A DNA stretch of 26,982 nucleotides from positions 1 through 26,982 of the forward strand of contig JALNQF010000486.1 of the NCBI GenBank assembly GCA_028456385.1. Reading direction: 5' to 3'. The notes under the pieces were generated by a model. The model searched no databases. It was not told the DNA's origin and saw nothing but the letters and a program-made list of their open reading frames with translations. How positions within the stretch are numbered: the stretch's first letter is position 1; every line of letters begins with the position of its first letter. Positions 10,351 through 21,600 of this stretch are shown here, piece after piece. The position numbers and the translations under genes were made by a program. The stretch is from Ophiosphaerella korrae. Lineage: Eukaryota > Ascomycota > Dothideomycetes > Pleosporales > Phaeosphaeriaceae.

Positions 10351-13300
10351 GGTAATTAAGGTTATCTTTTAGTTCCTATATTTCTTCCTATAGTTATCCT
10401 TTTTCGTCTATACCTATCTATTTTACTAGATAGTAGTTCCTGCTATTATAGAACTAGTGTACTAGGATTTCTTTAACTTCTTATTTTTCTTATTCTCTAT
10501 ACGTGTCTACTTTATACACTAGTAGTTCTACGTTTTATAGTGCTATCTTAAGTAGTACTATATAGAAGGTTAGGTATATCTTTATTTTGTTTAGTAGCTT
10601 TAATTTAAATATAACTAGCGTAACTTCTTTCTTAATTTTGTATAGTTTTATCTTAACGTAGTCTAATTTTAAGCTTAGTCTCTTACTCTTAATATTTTTC
10701 TATACTAACTATACTTTTTCTCTCTCTCTAAATTAGGGTCCTTCTTTATACTTCTTATTATAGTACTTAGCTATACGATTATATAGGAATTCTACGTCCT
10801 ATCTTAGTTAATCTTGTATATTCTTAAGTTTGTTAGTAAAGTTTTCTCCTCTTAGGGACTAAGATATCTAGTTTCTTAGTGTCTAGTATACATTAGGCTC
10901 AAATCTATAGTTTGCAAAGAAGGGCGTTACTCTTATTACTATATTCTTTACGCTATTATATGCTAGTTGTGCTATAGGTAGTAGTTATACCTAGTTATTC
11001 TAGTTATAATTAAGGTAGTATCTTAGGTATTGTTCTACTATCTAATTTATACGTTCTAATTGTCTATCTATCTATAAGTAGTATACTATTAATATTATAT
11101 ATTTAATTCCTAATTATACTATTATTGTTCCCTATAGTTTTAATATAAATCTTACGTCTCTATCTATAATAATCTTATCTAGTAGTCTATATTAGCTAAT
11201 TATAGTTCCTAGAACCTAGTATACTACAACTTCTATTCTACTTTTCTTCTTGTGTAGTCTAAAGTATAAGTACTTCGTAAGTTTATCTACTATTATTAGG
11301 ATTTTATTATACTTAACTCCTAATATTAAGTCTTTAGACTTAGGTAGTTTCGTAATAAAGTCTATTATAATAATTCCTTATAGTTATTCTAGTATCTCTA
11401 TTAGTTATAGTATTCTATATAGTACGTGTCTATTGTATTTATTTCTATAGTATTCTATACAGTCTCGTAGTACTTCTATTACTAGTTATCTTGCCTTTAA
11501 GATGTAATAGTCCCTTAAGAGTCTATCTAATATCTTGTCGATACCTTAGTATCTATATACTAGTAATTTGTAGAATTGTTATATAAATTCTCTTTAGATC
11601 TTTCCTAGAATATATATTCTTCTATAGGCTTGTACTAGTCCTTCTTAAGTTTCTAGTTTTTCTATTTCTTTAGATAATTCTTGCGTTATTTTCTAAATCT
11701 ATTCGTCTAGCTCGCTACTTATTCTTTTAAGTGTTGCAGCTATTTTAGGTATATTTAGGACTAAATATCCTTCTTTGTTCTTAATTAGAACTATACTAGT
11801 AGTACTTACTTCTTCTTATAAGTCTAGTCTTCTACTAAGGGCGTCTATAAATTAGTTGTCTTTCCCTTTTATATATATTATTTCTATATTAAATATTAAT
11901 AGAAACTCCTACTATCTTATATAGCGTTATAATAGTTCTTTATTTATTATAAATCTTATAAAGTTCTTATAGTCTATATAGACCTTTATCTAATATTTTG
12001 CTCTTTGTAAATATACTCTCTATTACTTAAATACTTTGTATATTGCTAGTATCTCTTTGTTATAGATTAGATAATTAAGTTCTACTAGCTTTATTTTCTT
12101 AGAAAAGTATTTAACTAAATACTCCTTATTAGTTTCTAGGTCTTCTTGTATTAGTGCTATTCTGTAGACTAAGTTAGACGCGTCTATTTTTACTACTACT
12201 AGTAGGTCTAGGTTGTATATTCTAATAACTAGGTTTTCTATAAACTTTCTTTTAATTTTCTTAAATACTTTATTATATTCTCTTGTCTATTTAAATAGCG
12301 TATCCTTTTTTATAAGTCTAGTTATTAGTTCTATATTTTCTAACTATCCTATTATTAACTTTCTATAAAAGTTAGCTAACCTATAAAATTGTTGTACCTC
12401 TTTTAGGTTTTTTAGTATTAGCTATTTATTAATTAATCTAATCTTCTCTAGGTTAATCTTGATTTTTCCTAGTTTAATAATAAATCTAAGGAAGTCTATT
12501 TCCTTTATGTAAAATTTACATTTTCTTATTTTTAGAAATAGTTTATTTTCTACTAGTTTCTCTAGTACTTTGTGTACGTATTATACGTGTTCTTCCTCTA
12601 TTTCTAAAAATATAAGGATGTTATCTAGGTATATAAATATAAATACGTCTAAGTACTCTCTTAGTACTATATTAATCTTTTCTTAGAATACTACTAGTGC
12701 GTTTGTTAAGCTAGACAGTATAACTAGATATTTATATAGTCTGTACTGTATTCTAAACACTATCTTCTATTTATCTCCTTTTTTAATTCTAATCTAGTAG
12801 TACGCGTTCTAAATATCTAGTTTTGTAAAGATTCTTACTCTTTATAATCTATCTTGTATTCTATCTATTTGTAGTAATAGGTATTAGTTCTTGTTTATAA
12901 TTACGTTAGTTTTCCTAAAATCTACGCAGGGTCTCTTATTACTTATTCTCTTTTTATCTACAAATATAAGTCTATACGCTACTAAGGATTTAGATTCTCT
13001 TATCTATCCTTTTTTTATTATATTCTAGATAAATGTTTGTTTAATTTTAGACTCTTCTTCTATTTTCTAGTAAACTAGGCTCTATCCTACGTCTTTGCCT
13101 TCTACTAGTTCTATTACTAGGTCCTATAGTTAATATTCTAGAAGGTAATCTTTAGGTTCTATAAGTTGTTTTTCCTATTTCTTGTATTTTTTAGGGAATT
13201 CTCCTTTACAAGTGCTTATGTTAGCTTTTAACGTGTCTGTTTTATAGTAGTTAATTTTTCCTATTTTCTAATTAATCTATAGGTTAGTTATTTATAACTA

Positions 13301-15763
13301 TAGTATTCCTAGTATTATGTCTTATTTGTTATTAATTGTCGTTATATCTATAACTATATTCTTAATTGTTATTCCTTCTAGTTTTAATATAGAGAAAACT
13401 GTTTTAAATCTAATAGGTTCTTAGAATAGTTTTCCTTTAATCGTGCTTAATTGTTAAGGATATTTCTTTGTTATATACTTTATTCCTTGTATTTCTATAA
13501 ACTTCTTTAATATAAAGTTTCTTGTAGCTCTACTATTAATTATTAATTATACTTTTCTTTCTTAGTAAGTACTTATTTTTATAATATATATACCTCTTAC
13601 GCCTTCTAGCTATTCTTGCTTAAGTATTTTTGTAAACTATTTATCTTTTTTAGGCTATAGGCCTACTTTAAGCTTATATTCTTTGTATTTTAAGTATTTA
13701 TTATATATACACTTGTACTATAGTCCTCTTTAGACGCATTTTTTAGATAGTTTTAGACTAGGTCTTACTACTACGTATCTATCTTCTAGGATTATTTCCT
13801 ATCCTTAGATATCTTCTACTAAGATTACTCTTATATAGTTATAGCCTCTTCTTTATATAGGCTATATATTGTTGTTTACTTTAGAATTTCTATATATAAT
13901 ATAATTCTTGTCTAAGTATAATATCTATAATACTTTAAAGTATACTAGATGTTTTAGATCTATTATTTTATTATCCTCTTCCTAGTACTTATCTTTTCTA
14001 GGTGTATTTATTATTAGGATATAGTACACTACTAGTACTCTTAGTGTGTAGGCTTTATTAATCTATTACGTTTTTCTTGCAAGGTACTACTATTCTTTTT
14101 ATATAGGTATTCTCCCTACTATAACTATATATTACTTTATCTATTCTTAAAATAGTATAAACTTTATTTCCTTAGGATTACGTTCTTTTTAGTCTTTGTA
14201 CGCTTCTTCTATACTTATAACTATTAAGTATATTTAAACGAATCTCTATTCTTTATTTTGTTTTTCTATATCTATTATTATACAGCTATCGTAGCTATAT
14301 ATATCTAGCTAGGTATACTCTATACCTCTTATACTAACTTGTCTCTTACTTTCTCGCGGTTCTTTAGAGGAAGCTGTAGTAGTCTCTTTATCTAGTACTC
14401 GTTCTTTAGCCTAGATCGATAAAGTCTAGGGTTCTTCCCCTTCTAAATCTTCTATTAGTAGGTCTATTATATAGGCTGTCTCTTCTAGCTATACTTTTGT
14501 TCTACTTTCTTTTGTTGTAGCTACTCTATATCTCTATTTCTATAGGAACTATACTACTCTCTATTTACTAGAAAGATATATATAGTAGTTATCGTTATAA
14601 TAAAAGGTCTAATAGAGTATTATATATTGTACTTCTTTGCTCTCTACTACCTTCTCTTAAGGTTTAGCTTGTACTTTTAGTGCTTCTTTCTTATTCTTAG
14701 TTGTTTTTAACTAAGTTTCCTTATCTTTTCTTAGGTTCTTACTTCTATAGTCTTTTGCGAAGTATCCTAGTTTCCTATATTTATAGTATACTATATCTCT
14801 TTTCTTTTATAATTAGTAGTCTTTTGCGTAGTAGCCTTTCTTACTATAGTTAAAGCACGTAAAGTCTTTGTTCTTCTTCCTTTTCTTATCTTTATTAGCG
14901 TTAAGGATTATAGGGTCTCTCTTATCCTAATTCTAGGTATAACCTCTATACTTGTTCTTCTTCTATTCTCGAAGATCGTCGTTAATTTGTATTACCTATT
15001 ATTTTAGAGTTTCTAGCGTTTAGGGTTTTTCTATATAAATTATTTTATATTAGATTTTTAAGTTTAGTTCTTATTTAAATTATAATATTAAAGCTAACTT
15101 ATTCTACTTTATATTTTGCGATAGTTATTTAAACTATAATACGTACTCTAGAATACTCTAGCTTTGTGTAAGCTTTTCTAGCTATTCTTTAGCTTGTTAG
15201 GTAACGTCTATGTCTCTAAATACTACTCTTATTTGTCTAGTAAAGTATTTATAACTTCTAAAGATAGCTCTTGTTTTATCCTTTTAGGTTATTAGAGCGT
15301 ATATTGTATAGTCTATCTAGTAGGGTTTAAACTATCTTATTATATTTTCTTTAAGATACATTCTAATATATATTACCTTCTTTTCTTCTATATTAAAGTG
15401 TAGTACTTGTACGTCTATCTAGAGTTGTGCTAAAGCTATAAAGGGTCTTAGTTTTTCCCTTGTTCTATTAAACTTCTTAAGGATAGGTATCTTAGGTAGT
15501 TTTTTTATTGTACTTATTTCTAGTCGTTAGGTAATTAATTCTATCTAGTTCTAGCCTTTAATAATAGCTTTAATTTATACTTTATTCTATTTTAAATAGT
15601 CTTGCAGTTCCTTATTCTACGTTTCTAGTACTTCGATTACTATCTTTATATCCTCTTTATTATTAATTAGTTTATTTATATAATCTTTAATCGTTTCCTA
15701 TATAGTACTGTCTAACTTATAACTACTCCTAGGGGCTTTACTTGTTAAGCTTTCTACTATCGT
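10322..15763 (-). pseudogene. Gag-pol polyprotein of A2, RIP-degraded
   Basis: Collinear with A1 at a constant offset of 7478, so there is no net indel. Landmarks: zinc knuckle at 14816-14857, with the first Cys codon intact (14855-14857) and the other ligands Tyr; protease motif NSRAT at 13523-13537; RT box YLDNIL ending at 12631 with the second Asp changed to Asn; integrase triad D (11360-11362), D (11162-11164, still GAT) and E (11054-11056) all present as codons; chromodomain at about 10331-10479. Many TAA and TAG stops remain, so no polyprotein can be made. The probable start codons at 15758-15763 have decayed or cannot be fixed. Confidence 0.9.
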
Positions 15764-15801
15764 ATTAGCTAGACTACGCGCTACTTACGCTTTACTTCTC
15801 G

Positions 15802-15821
15802 CAATAACTAAATTAGTAAGG
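15802..15821 (-). other. Candidate primer-binding region of A2
   Basis: The sequence next to the 5' LTR is as in A1; no tRNA match was assigned. Confidence 0.3.
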
Positions 15822-16282
15822 TGTAACAGGCCTCCTATTGTTAACTACAAGTACCTATCTTAGAAGAGTTAGTAGATTGTAAGGTAATAATAAAAGTTTA
15901 TATAAGGATCTATAATAACTATAAATAATAGAAGATATTTTGCAACTATCTTATATTAGCGTTCTATAGTTAAAGGATTAAATTACTAATACTATCCTAA
16001 TAATACGTATTACTACTAACTATATAGTAATAATATCTTAGCAGCTTCGTTACTTTATATTTACTAAGATCGCGAATTTACAAATTTATTACATAATAGC
16101 TTTATAGCTTCGTGTTTACTAAGATTACAAATTTACAAATCTATTACGTATCTATATTGTAGTTAGCTTCCTAATCGAACTTATTATCTTATAGGTTGTT
16201 ACCCTACTTATCTTATACTTTATTAGTAGCTAAGCGTAGACTAATTAGTTTTATCTTAGTTTCTCTTATTACTACTATAACA
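15822..16282 (-). repeat. A2 right LTR (its 5' LTR)
   Basis: 461 bp, from TGTAACAGGCC to CTATAACA. Both ends retain the original TG and CA dinucleotides, so this copy best defines the termini of the family. Confidence 0.93.
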
Positions 16283-16287
16283 ATCTC
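16283..16287. repeat. Right target-site duplication of A2 (ATCTC)
   Basis: Identical to 9209-9213. Confidence 0.9.
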
Positions 16288-16347
16288 TAGCTAGTAGAGT
16301 AGTAATAGCTTTTATTATAAAGGTAGTATTAGTAAGCGTAGTAGTAG

Positions 16348-16400
16348 TAAGATTATAAGTAGAAGTAAGAGTAGTAGTAGTAGTAAGTATAAGTATAGGT
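16348..16400. repeat. Imperfect GTA/AGTA-rich simple repeat
   Basis: Runs of AGTAGTAGTA with AAGTATAAGTATAGG-like variants; a degenerate short-period repeat within the unassigned stretch. In a + frame, TAG triplets here could be decayed CAG codons, that is, a former Gln run. Confidence 0.55.
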
Positions 16401-16597
16401 ATAAGTTAAGGTAAGGGTAGAAGTAGTAAAAGAGTCTAAAAACCTAGAGTCTCTTCTATAACTTTACTAAGTAGTACGTAAAAAGTCTTTTAGAGAGCTT
16501 TAAGCTCTCTCTCTAGAGCCTTATAGGCTTAAGTAGTAATAAAAGTAATAGTAGTATAGTAAGTAATCTTAGGGCTATAATATAAGTTAGTTAACTA

Positions 16598-16870
16598 ATA
16601 TTAGATAAAGAGCTAGAGTAGCTCTTAAAGTAGTAAATTAAAGAGCTAAAGTAGCTTTTTAAATTAACTTATATAAGAATATAGCTATAGCTACTAGTAG
16701 TATAGTATATATAACACTAAACTTCTTCTCTAAAGGAGTTATAGTAGCTCTTATTAGAGTAGCTTACTAATACGCTATAAGTATAGTAGAAGTAAAGCTC
16801 TTTATAGAGAGTACTTATAACTCTTTTAAGAGAAGAGGTATAAGAGAGTAAGAGTAAAAGTATTTATAGT
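16598..16870 (+). pseudogene. Possible coding relic with heptad-like charged helix, unrecognised
   Basis: In the + frame starting with GAT AAA GAG CTA GAG, and reading TAG and TAA as lost codons, there are about 85 codons rich in Leu, Lys and Glu spaced like a coiled coil (for example IKELK, then SLKEL, then LLREEV). A 33-bp tandem similarity (AAAGAGCTAgAGTAGCT and AAAGAGCTAaAGTAGCT) begins it. The minus strand also gives a Leu-rich reading, so the strand is uncertain. It could belong to the copia element, to another transposon, or be chance. No family recognised. Confidence 0.22.
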
Positions 16871-16904
16871 ACTAGAGTCTTTTTAGTATACTTCTTTTTC
16901 TTCT

Positions 16905-16931
16905 TAGTAGTAGTAGTAGTAGTAGTAGTAG
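16905..16931. repeat. (TAG)9 microsatellite
   Basis: Nine perfect TAG units. In a RIP-altered block this may be a decayed CAG/CTG-type repeat; on the - strand it reads CTA. Confidence 0.9.
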
Positions 16932-17431
16932 CTTTAGAGGTAGTATAAGAGTAAGATATATAAGTATAAGTAGCTTTCTTAGCTTTACTCTATAAAAACA
17001 AGTTAGTATAATAATTACTAATATAAAAAGTAAGCTTTAAAAGCTTTAAAAATAATAACTTATAATAGCTATAATAATAGTTACTAAAGAGTTTATAAGG
17101 CTAAGAAAACTCTAAATATACTATACGTAGTATATAAGTACTTAGTACCTACGTATAAGCCTAAAATAAATAGAATTATAGGTAAAGTTATTTTTAACTA
17201 AGTTTAGATAACTACTATAATACTTATTAAATAGCTCTACTATATAGCTTACCTAGAAAGTATATTATAAGTTAGAGCTCTACTCTATATAATTTAAGTA
17301 AGCCTATAGTAGTAAGTAAGCTATATAAGCTATTTAAGCTACTCTACTATATATAAGTAGCTTAGCTTAGATAGCTCTTTAATTAATAATTATCTCCTAC
17401 TTATTCTTAAGCTTGTATCTTGTAATATAAA

Positions 17432-17467
17432 TTAATAAAGAAAGTAGATTAATAACTTTAGCTCTAG
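17432..17467 (+). mobile_element. B1 gypsy fragment, internal 3' end (left of A3)
   Basis: TTAATAAAGAAAGTAGATTA and the following bases match the reverse complement of B2 near 25408-25440. The match continues across A3 at 24542, showing that A3 was inserted here. The similarity to B2 stops at about 17428-17432, so B1 is truncated on this side, against the presumed copia terminus. Confidence 0.75.
17463..17467. repeat. Left target-site duplication of A3 (TCTAG)
   Basis: Identical to 24537-24541. Confidence 0.9.
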
Positions 17468-17928
17468 TATAACAGGCCTCTTATTATTAACTATAGGTAC
17501 CTATCTTAGAAAGGTTAGTAGATTATAAAGTAATAACAAAAGTTTATGTAAAGATCTACAATAACTATAAACAATAGAAGATATTTTGCAACTATCTTGT
17601 ATTAGCGTTCTATAGTTAAAGAATTAAATTACTAATACTATCCTAACAATACACATTACTACTAACTATATAGTAATAATATCTTAGCAGCTTCGTTACT
17701 TTGTATTTACTAAGATCGCGAATTTACGAATTTGTTATATAATAGCTTCGTAGCTTCGTATTTACTAAGATCGCGAATTTACAAATCTATTACGTATCTA
17801 TATTATAGTTAGCTTCCTAATTAAACTTGTTATCCTATAAGTTATTACTCTACTTATCTTATACTTTGTTAGTAGCTAAGCGTAGACTAATTAGTTCTAT
17901 CTTAGTTTCCCTTATTACTACTATAATA
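17468..17928 (-). repeat. A3 left LTR (its 3' LTR)
   Basis: 461 bp, from TATAACAGGCCTC to CTACTATAATA. The 43-bp repeat is at about 17699-17741 and 17754-17796, with both TCGCGA cores intact. Confidence 0.92.
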
Positions 17929-18604
17929 CTATTCCTTCTTCTACGCAGTCCCTTATTTCTCTATACTAGTACTAAGGTTATTAATCCTATTTCTTCGTTA
18001 ATCCTTAGTTCTTTATTATTCTCTATACTATCTTAGTCTTATTATAACAAACTTCTCCTTATAGCTTATATTATTTGTAATAAGGTTAAGATATTCTTAT
18101 ATTATCGTTATACTAAATTAGGTCTTACTTATCTTATATCTTTAAAGGATAGTAAATACTATAATAAGTGTATTCTTGCTAATATCTAGTATAAGTATAT
18201 TTCCTCTAGGGTTTTACTTATAGAGTGTAAGTATTCAATTTCTATATAGTCTCCTTTTACTAAGTTATATAGGGTAAGCTATTAATAGAGCTTAAGCGTA
18301 ATTATTATTATAGCTTACTACTACTAAGGCTAAGCGCAAGTTAACTCTTTATAAGCTAGTAGAGCTTTATTCTTATATTAAGCGTCTTTAGAAGATAAAG
18401 GCTTATAATAATACTAAGTTGTCTAAATAGTCTCGTGCCTTAGAGGCTAAATTAGATTTAGATAATATAGTAGAGGTTACTCTAGCTCTTATTGTATTAG
18501 GCGCTCCTATCGCCTCTCTATCTAGCGATAGTATCGTTAGTTTTCTTAACTTACTACTAGGCGTTCTAGAGGGTTTTAACTTTAGAAGTCCTTTAGTTTC
18601 TTAA
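17830..18604 (+). pseudogene. Antisense accessory ORF of A3 with Cys cluster, RIP-degraded
   Basis: Same layout as in A1 and A2. The first part is open for 69 codons (17827-18036), then continues in phase through the Cys-cluster region at about 18065-18185, where the frame reads IICNK, YRYTKLGLTYLIS and YYNKC; fewer Cys remain than in A2. The second part, after the shared +1 frame change, contains LEAKLDLDN and SLSSDSIVS-like segments and ends with LVS and TAA at 18602-18604. It overlaps the gag-pol terminus at 18576-18584 on the opposite strand. Confidence 0.55.
17929..17942 (-). other. Polypurine tract of A3
   Basis: AGAAGAAGGAATAG on the - strand, identical to A2, immediately before the 3' LTR. 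Confidence 0.68.
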
Positions 18605-21600
18605 AGTAATTAAGGTTGTCTTCTAGTTCCTATGTTTCTTCCTATAGTTATCCTTTTTCGTCTATACCTATCTATTTTACTAGATAGTAGTTCCTACTAT
18701 TATAGAACTAGTATACTAGGATTTCTTTAACTTCCTATTCTTCTTGTTCTCTATACGTATCTACTTTGTATACTAGTAGTTCTACGTTTTATAGTACTAT
18801 CTTAAGTAGTACTACGTAGAAAGTTAGGTATATCTTTATTTTATTTAGTAGCTTTAATTTAAATATAACTAGCGTAACTTCTTTCTTAATTTTATATAGT
18901 CCTATCTTAATATAGTCTAATTTTAAGCTTAGTCTCTTGCTCTTAATATTTTTTTGTACTAACTATACTTTTTCTACCTCTCTAAATTAGGGTCCTTCTT
19001 TATACTTCTTATTATAGTACTTAGCTATGCAATTATATAGGAATTCTGCGTCCTATCTTAGTTAATCTTATATATTCTTAAGTCTATTAGCGAAGTTTTC
19101 TCCTCTTAGAGACTAAGATATCTAGTTTCTTAGTATCTAGTATATATTAGGCTTAAATCTATAGTTTACAAAGAAGAGTATTACTCTTATTGCTATATTC
19201 TTTGCGCTGTTATATACTAGTTATACTATAGGTAGTAGTTATACCTAGTTATTCTAGTTATAATTAAGGTAGTATCTTAGGTATTGTTCTACTATCTAAT
19301 TTATATATTCTAATTGTCTATCTATTTGTAAGTAGTATACTATTAATATTATATATTTAATTCCTAATTATACTATTATTATTCCCTATAGTTTTAATAT
19401 AAATCTTACGTCTCTATCTATAATAATCTTATCTAGTAGTCTATATTAGCTAATTATAGTTTCTAGAACCTAGTATACTATAACTTCTATTCTACTTTTC
19501 TCCTTATATAGTCTAAAGTATAAGTACTTTGTAAGTTTATCTACTATTGTTAGGATTCTATTATACTTAACTCCTAATATTAGGTCTTTAGACTTAGGTA
19601 GTTTTGTAATAAAGTCTATTGTAATAATTCCTTATAGTTATTCTAGTATCTCTATTAGTTATAGTATTCTATATAGTGCGTATCTATTATATTTATTTCT
19701 ATAGTATTCTATATAGTCTTGTAGTACTTCTATTACTAGTTGTCTTACCTTTAGGATGTAATAGTCCCTTAAGAGTCTATCTAATATCTTGTTAATACCT
19801 TAGTATCTATATACTAGCAATTCGTAGAATTATTGTATAAATTCTCTTTAGATCTTTCTTAGAATATATATTCTTCTATAGGCTTATACTAGTCTTTCTT
19901 AAGTTTCTAGTTTTTCTATTTCTTTAGATAATTCTTGCGTTATTTTCTAAATCTATTCGTCTAGCTCGCTACTTATTCTTTTAAGTGTTGCAGCTATTTT
20001 AGGTATATTTAGGACTAAATATCCTTCTTTGTTCTTAATTAGAACTATACTAGTAGTACTTACTTCTTCTTGTAAGTCTAGTCTTCTACTAAGGGCGTCT
20101 ACAAATTAGTTATCTTTCCCTTTTATATATATTATTTCTATATTAAATATTAATAGAAACTCCTACTATCTTGTATAGTGTTGTAATAGTTCTTTATTTA
20201 TTATAAATCCTATAAAGTTCTTGTAGTCTATATAGACCTTTATCTAATATTTTACTCTTTGTAAATATACTCTCTATTACTTAAATACTTTGTATATTAC
20301 TAGTATCTCTTTGTCGTAGATTAGATAATTAAGTTCTACTAGCTTTATTTTCTTAGAAAAGTATTTAACTAAATACTCTTTATTAGTTTCTAGGTTTTCT
20401 TGTATTAGTACTATTCTATAGACTAAGTTAGACGCGTCTGTTTTTACTACTACTAGTAGGTCTAGGTTATATATTCTAATAACTAGGTTTTCTATAAACT
20501 TTCTTTTAATTTTCTTAAATACTTTATTACATTCTCTTGTCTATTTAAATAGCGTATCCTTTTTTATAAGTCTAGTTATTAGTTCTATATTTTCTAACTA
20601 TTCTATTATTAACTTTCTATAAAAGTTAGCTAACCTATAAAATTGTTATACCTCTTTTAGGTTTTTTAGTATTAGCTATTCGTTAATTAATCTAATCTTC
20701 TCTAGGTCGATCTTGATTTTTCCTAGTTTAATAATAAATCTAAGGAAGTCTATTTCCTTTATATAAAATTTGCATTTTCTTATTTTTAGGAATAGTTTAT
20801 TTTCTACTAGTTTCTCTAGTACTTTATGTACGTATTATACGTGTTCTTCCTCTATTTCTAAAAATATAAAGATATTATCTAGGTATGTAAATGTAAATAC
20901 GTCTAAGTACTCTCTTAGTACTATATTAATCTTTTCTTAGAATGCTACTAGTGTATTTGTTAAGCTAAACAGTATAACTAGATATTTATATAGTCTATAC
21001 TATATTCTAAACACTATCTTCTATTTATCTCCTTTTTTAATTCTAATCTAGTAGTACGCGTTCTAAATATCTAGTTTTGTAAAGATTCTTGCTCTTTATA
21101 ATCTATCTTGTATTCTATCTATTTATAGTAATAGGTATTAGTTCTTGTTTATAATTGCGTTAGTTTTCTTAAAATCTACGTAAGGTCTCTTATTGCTCGT
21201 TCCCTTTTTATCTACAAATATAAGTCTGTACACTACTAAGGATTTAGATTCCTTTATCTATTCTTTTTTTATTATATTCTAGATAAATATTTGTTTGATT
21301 TTAGACTCTTCTTCTATTTTCTAGTAGACTAGGCTCTATTCTACGTCTTTACCTTCTACTAGTTCTATTGCTAGGTCCTATAGTTAATATTCTAGAAGGT
21401 AATCTTTAGGTTCTATAAGTTGTTTTTCCTATTTCTTGTATTCTTTAGGGAATTCTCCTTTATAAGTACTTATGTTAGCTTTTAACGTGTCTATTCTATA
21501 GTAGTTAATTTTTCTTATTCTCTAATTAATCTATAGGTTAGTTATTTATAACTATAGTATTCCTAGTATTATATCTTGTTTGTTATTAATTGTCGTTATA

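Larger units (their letters stand above)
9214..16282 (-). mobile_element. Ty3/gypsy chromovirus copy A2, complete, RIP-inactivated
   Basis: The second full copy is 7069 bp on the - strand, with LTRs at 9214-9674 and 15822-16282 and a perfect 5-bp target duplication ATCTC. The organisation is the same as in A1. In this copy the outer end of the right LTR still reads ...TATAACA, showing the original CA terminus, and the other right-LTR end keeps TGTAACA. Several functional codons are less damaged here than in A1: the second integrase Asp, and one Cys of the zinc knuckle. Confidence 0.94.
16288..17427. other. Unassigned RIP-altered stretch, probably containing the copia 3' end and 3' LTR
   Basis: This continues 9213 once A2 is removed, so it lies downstream of the copia pol. 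Its right end, CTTGTATCTTGTAATA at 17412-17427, looks like an LTR terminus (CA turned to TA) directly before the B1 fragment. A TATATAAG-like word at about 17349-17356 would fit an LTR promoter, but such words are common here. The copia 5' LTR is outside the window, so the LTR cannot be confirmed by pairing. The region also holds (TAG)-type repeats and a degenerate possible coding relic, listed separately. It is not similar to the A or B gypsy elements. Confidence 0.4.

Noticed and set aside
11250..11450. A 66-codon + strand open frame
   Set aside because: It lies opposite the integrase core of A2, is not open in A1 or A3, and has no in-register support elsewhere. It is a shadow of the minus-strand pol.
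16491..16511. Palindrome AGAGAGCTT-T-AAGCTCTCT
   Set aside because: Short, single occurrence, no matching partner or known site; low weight in such biased sequence.
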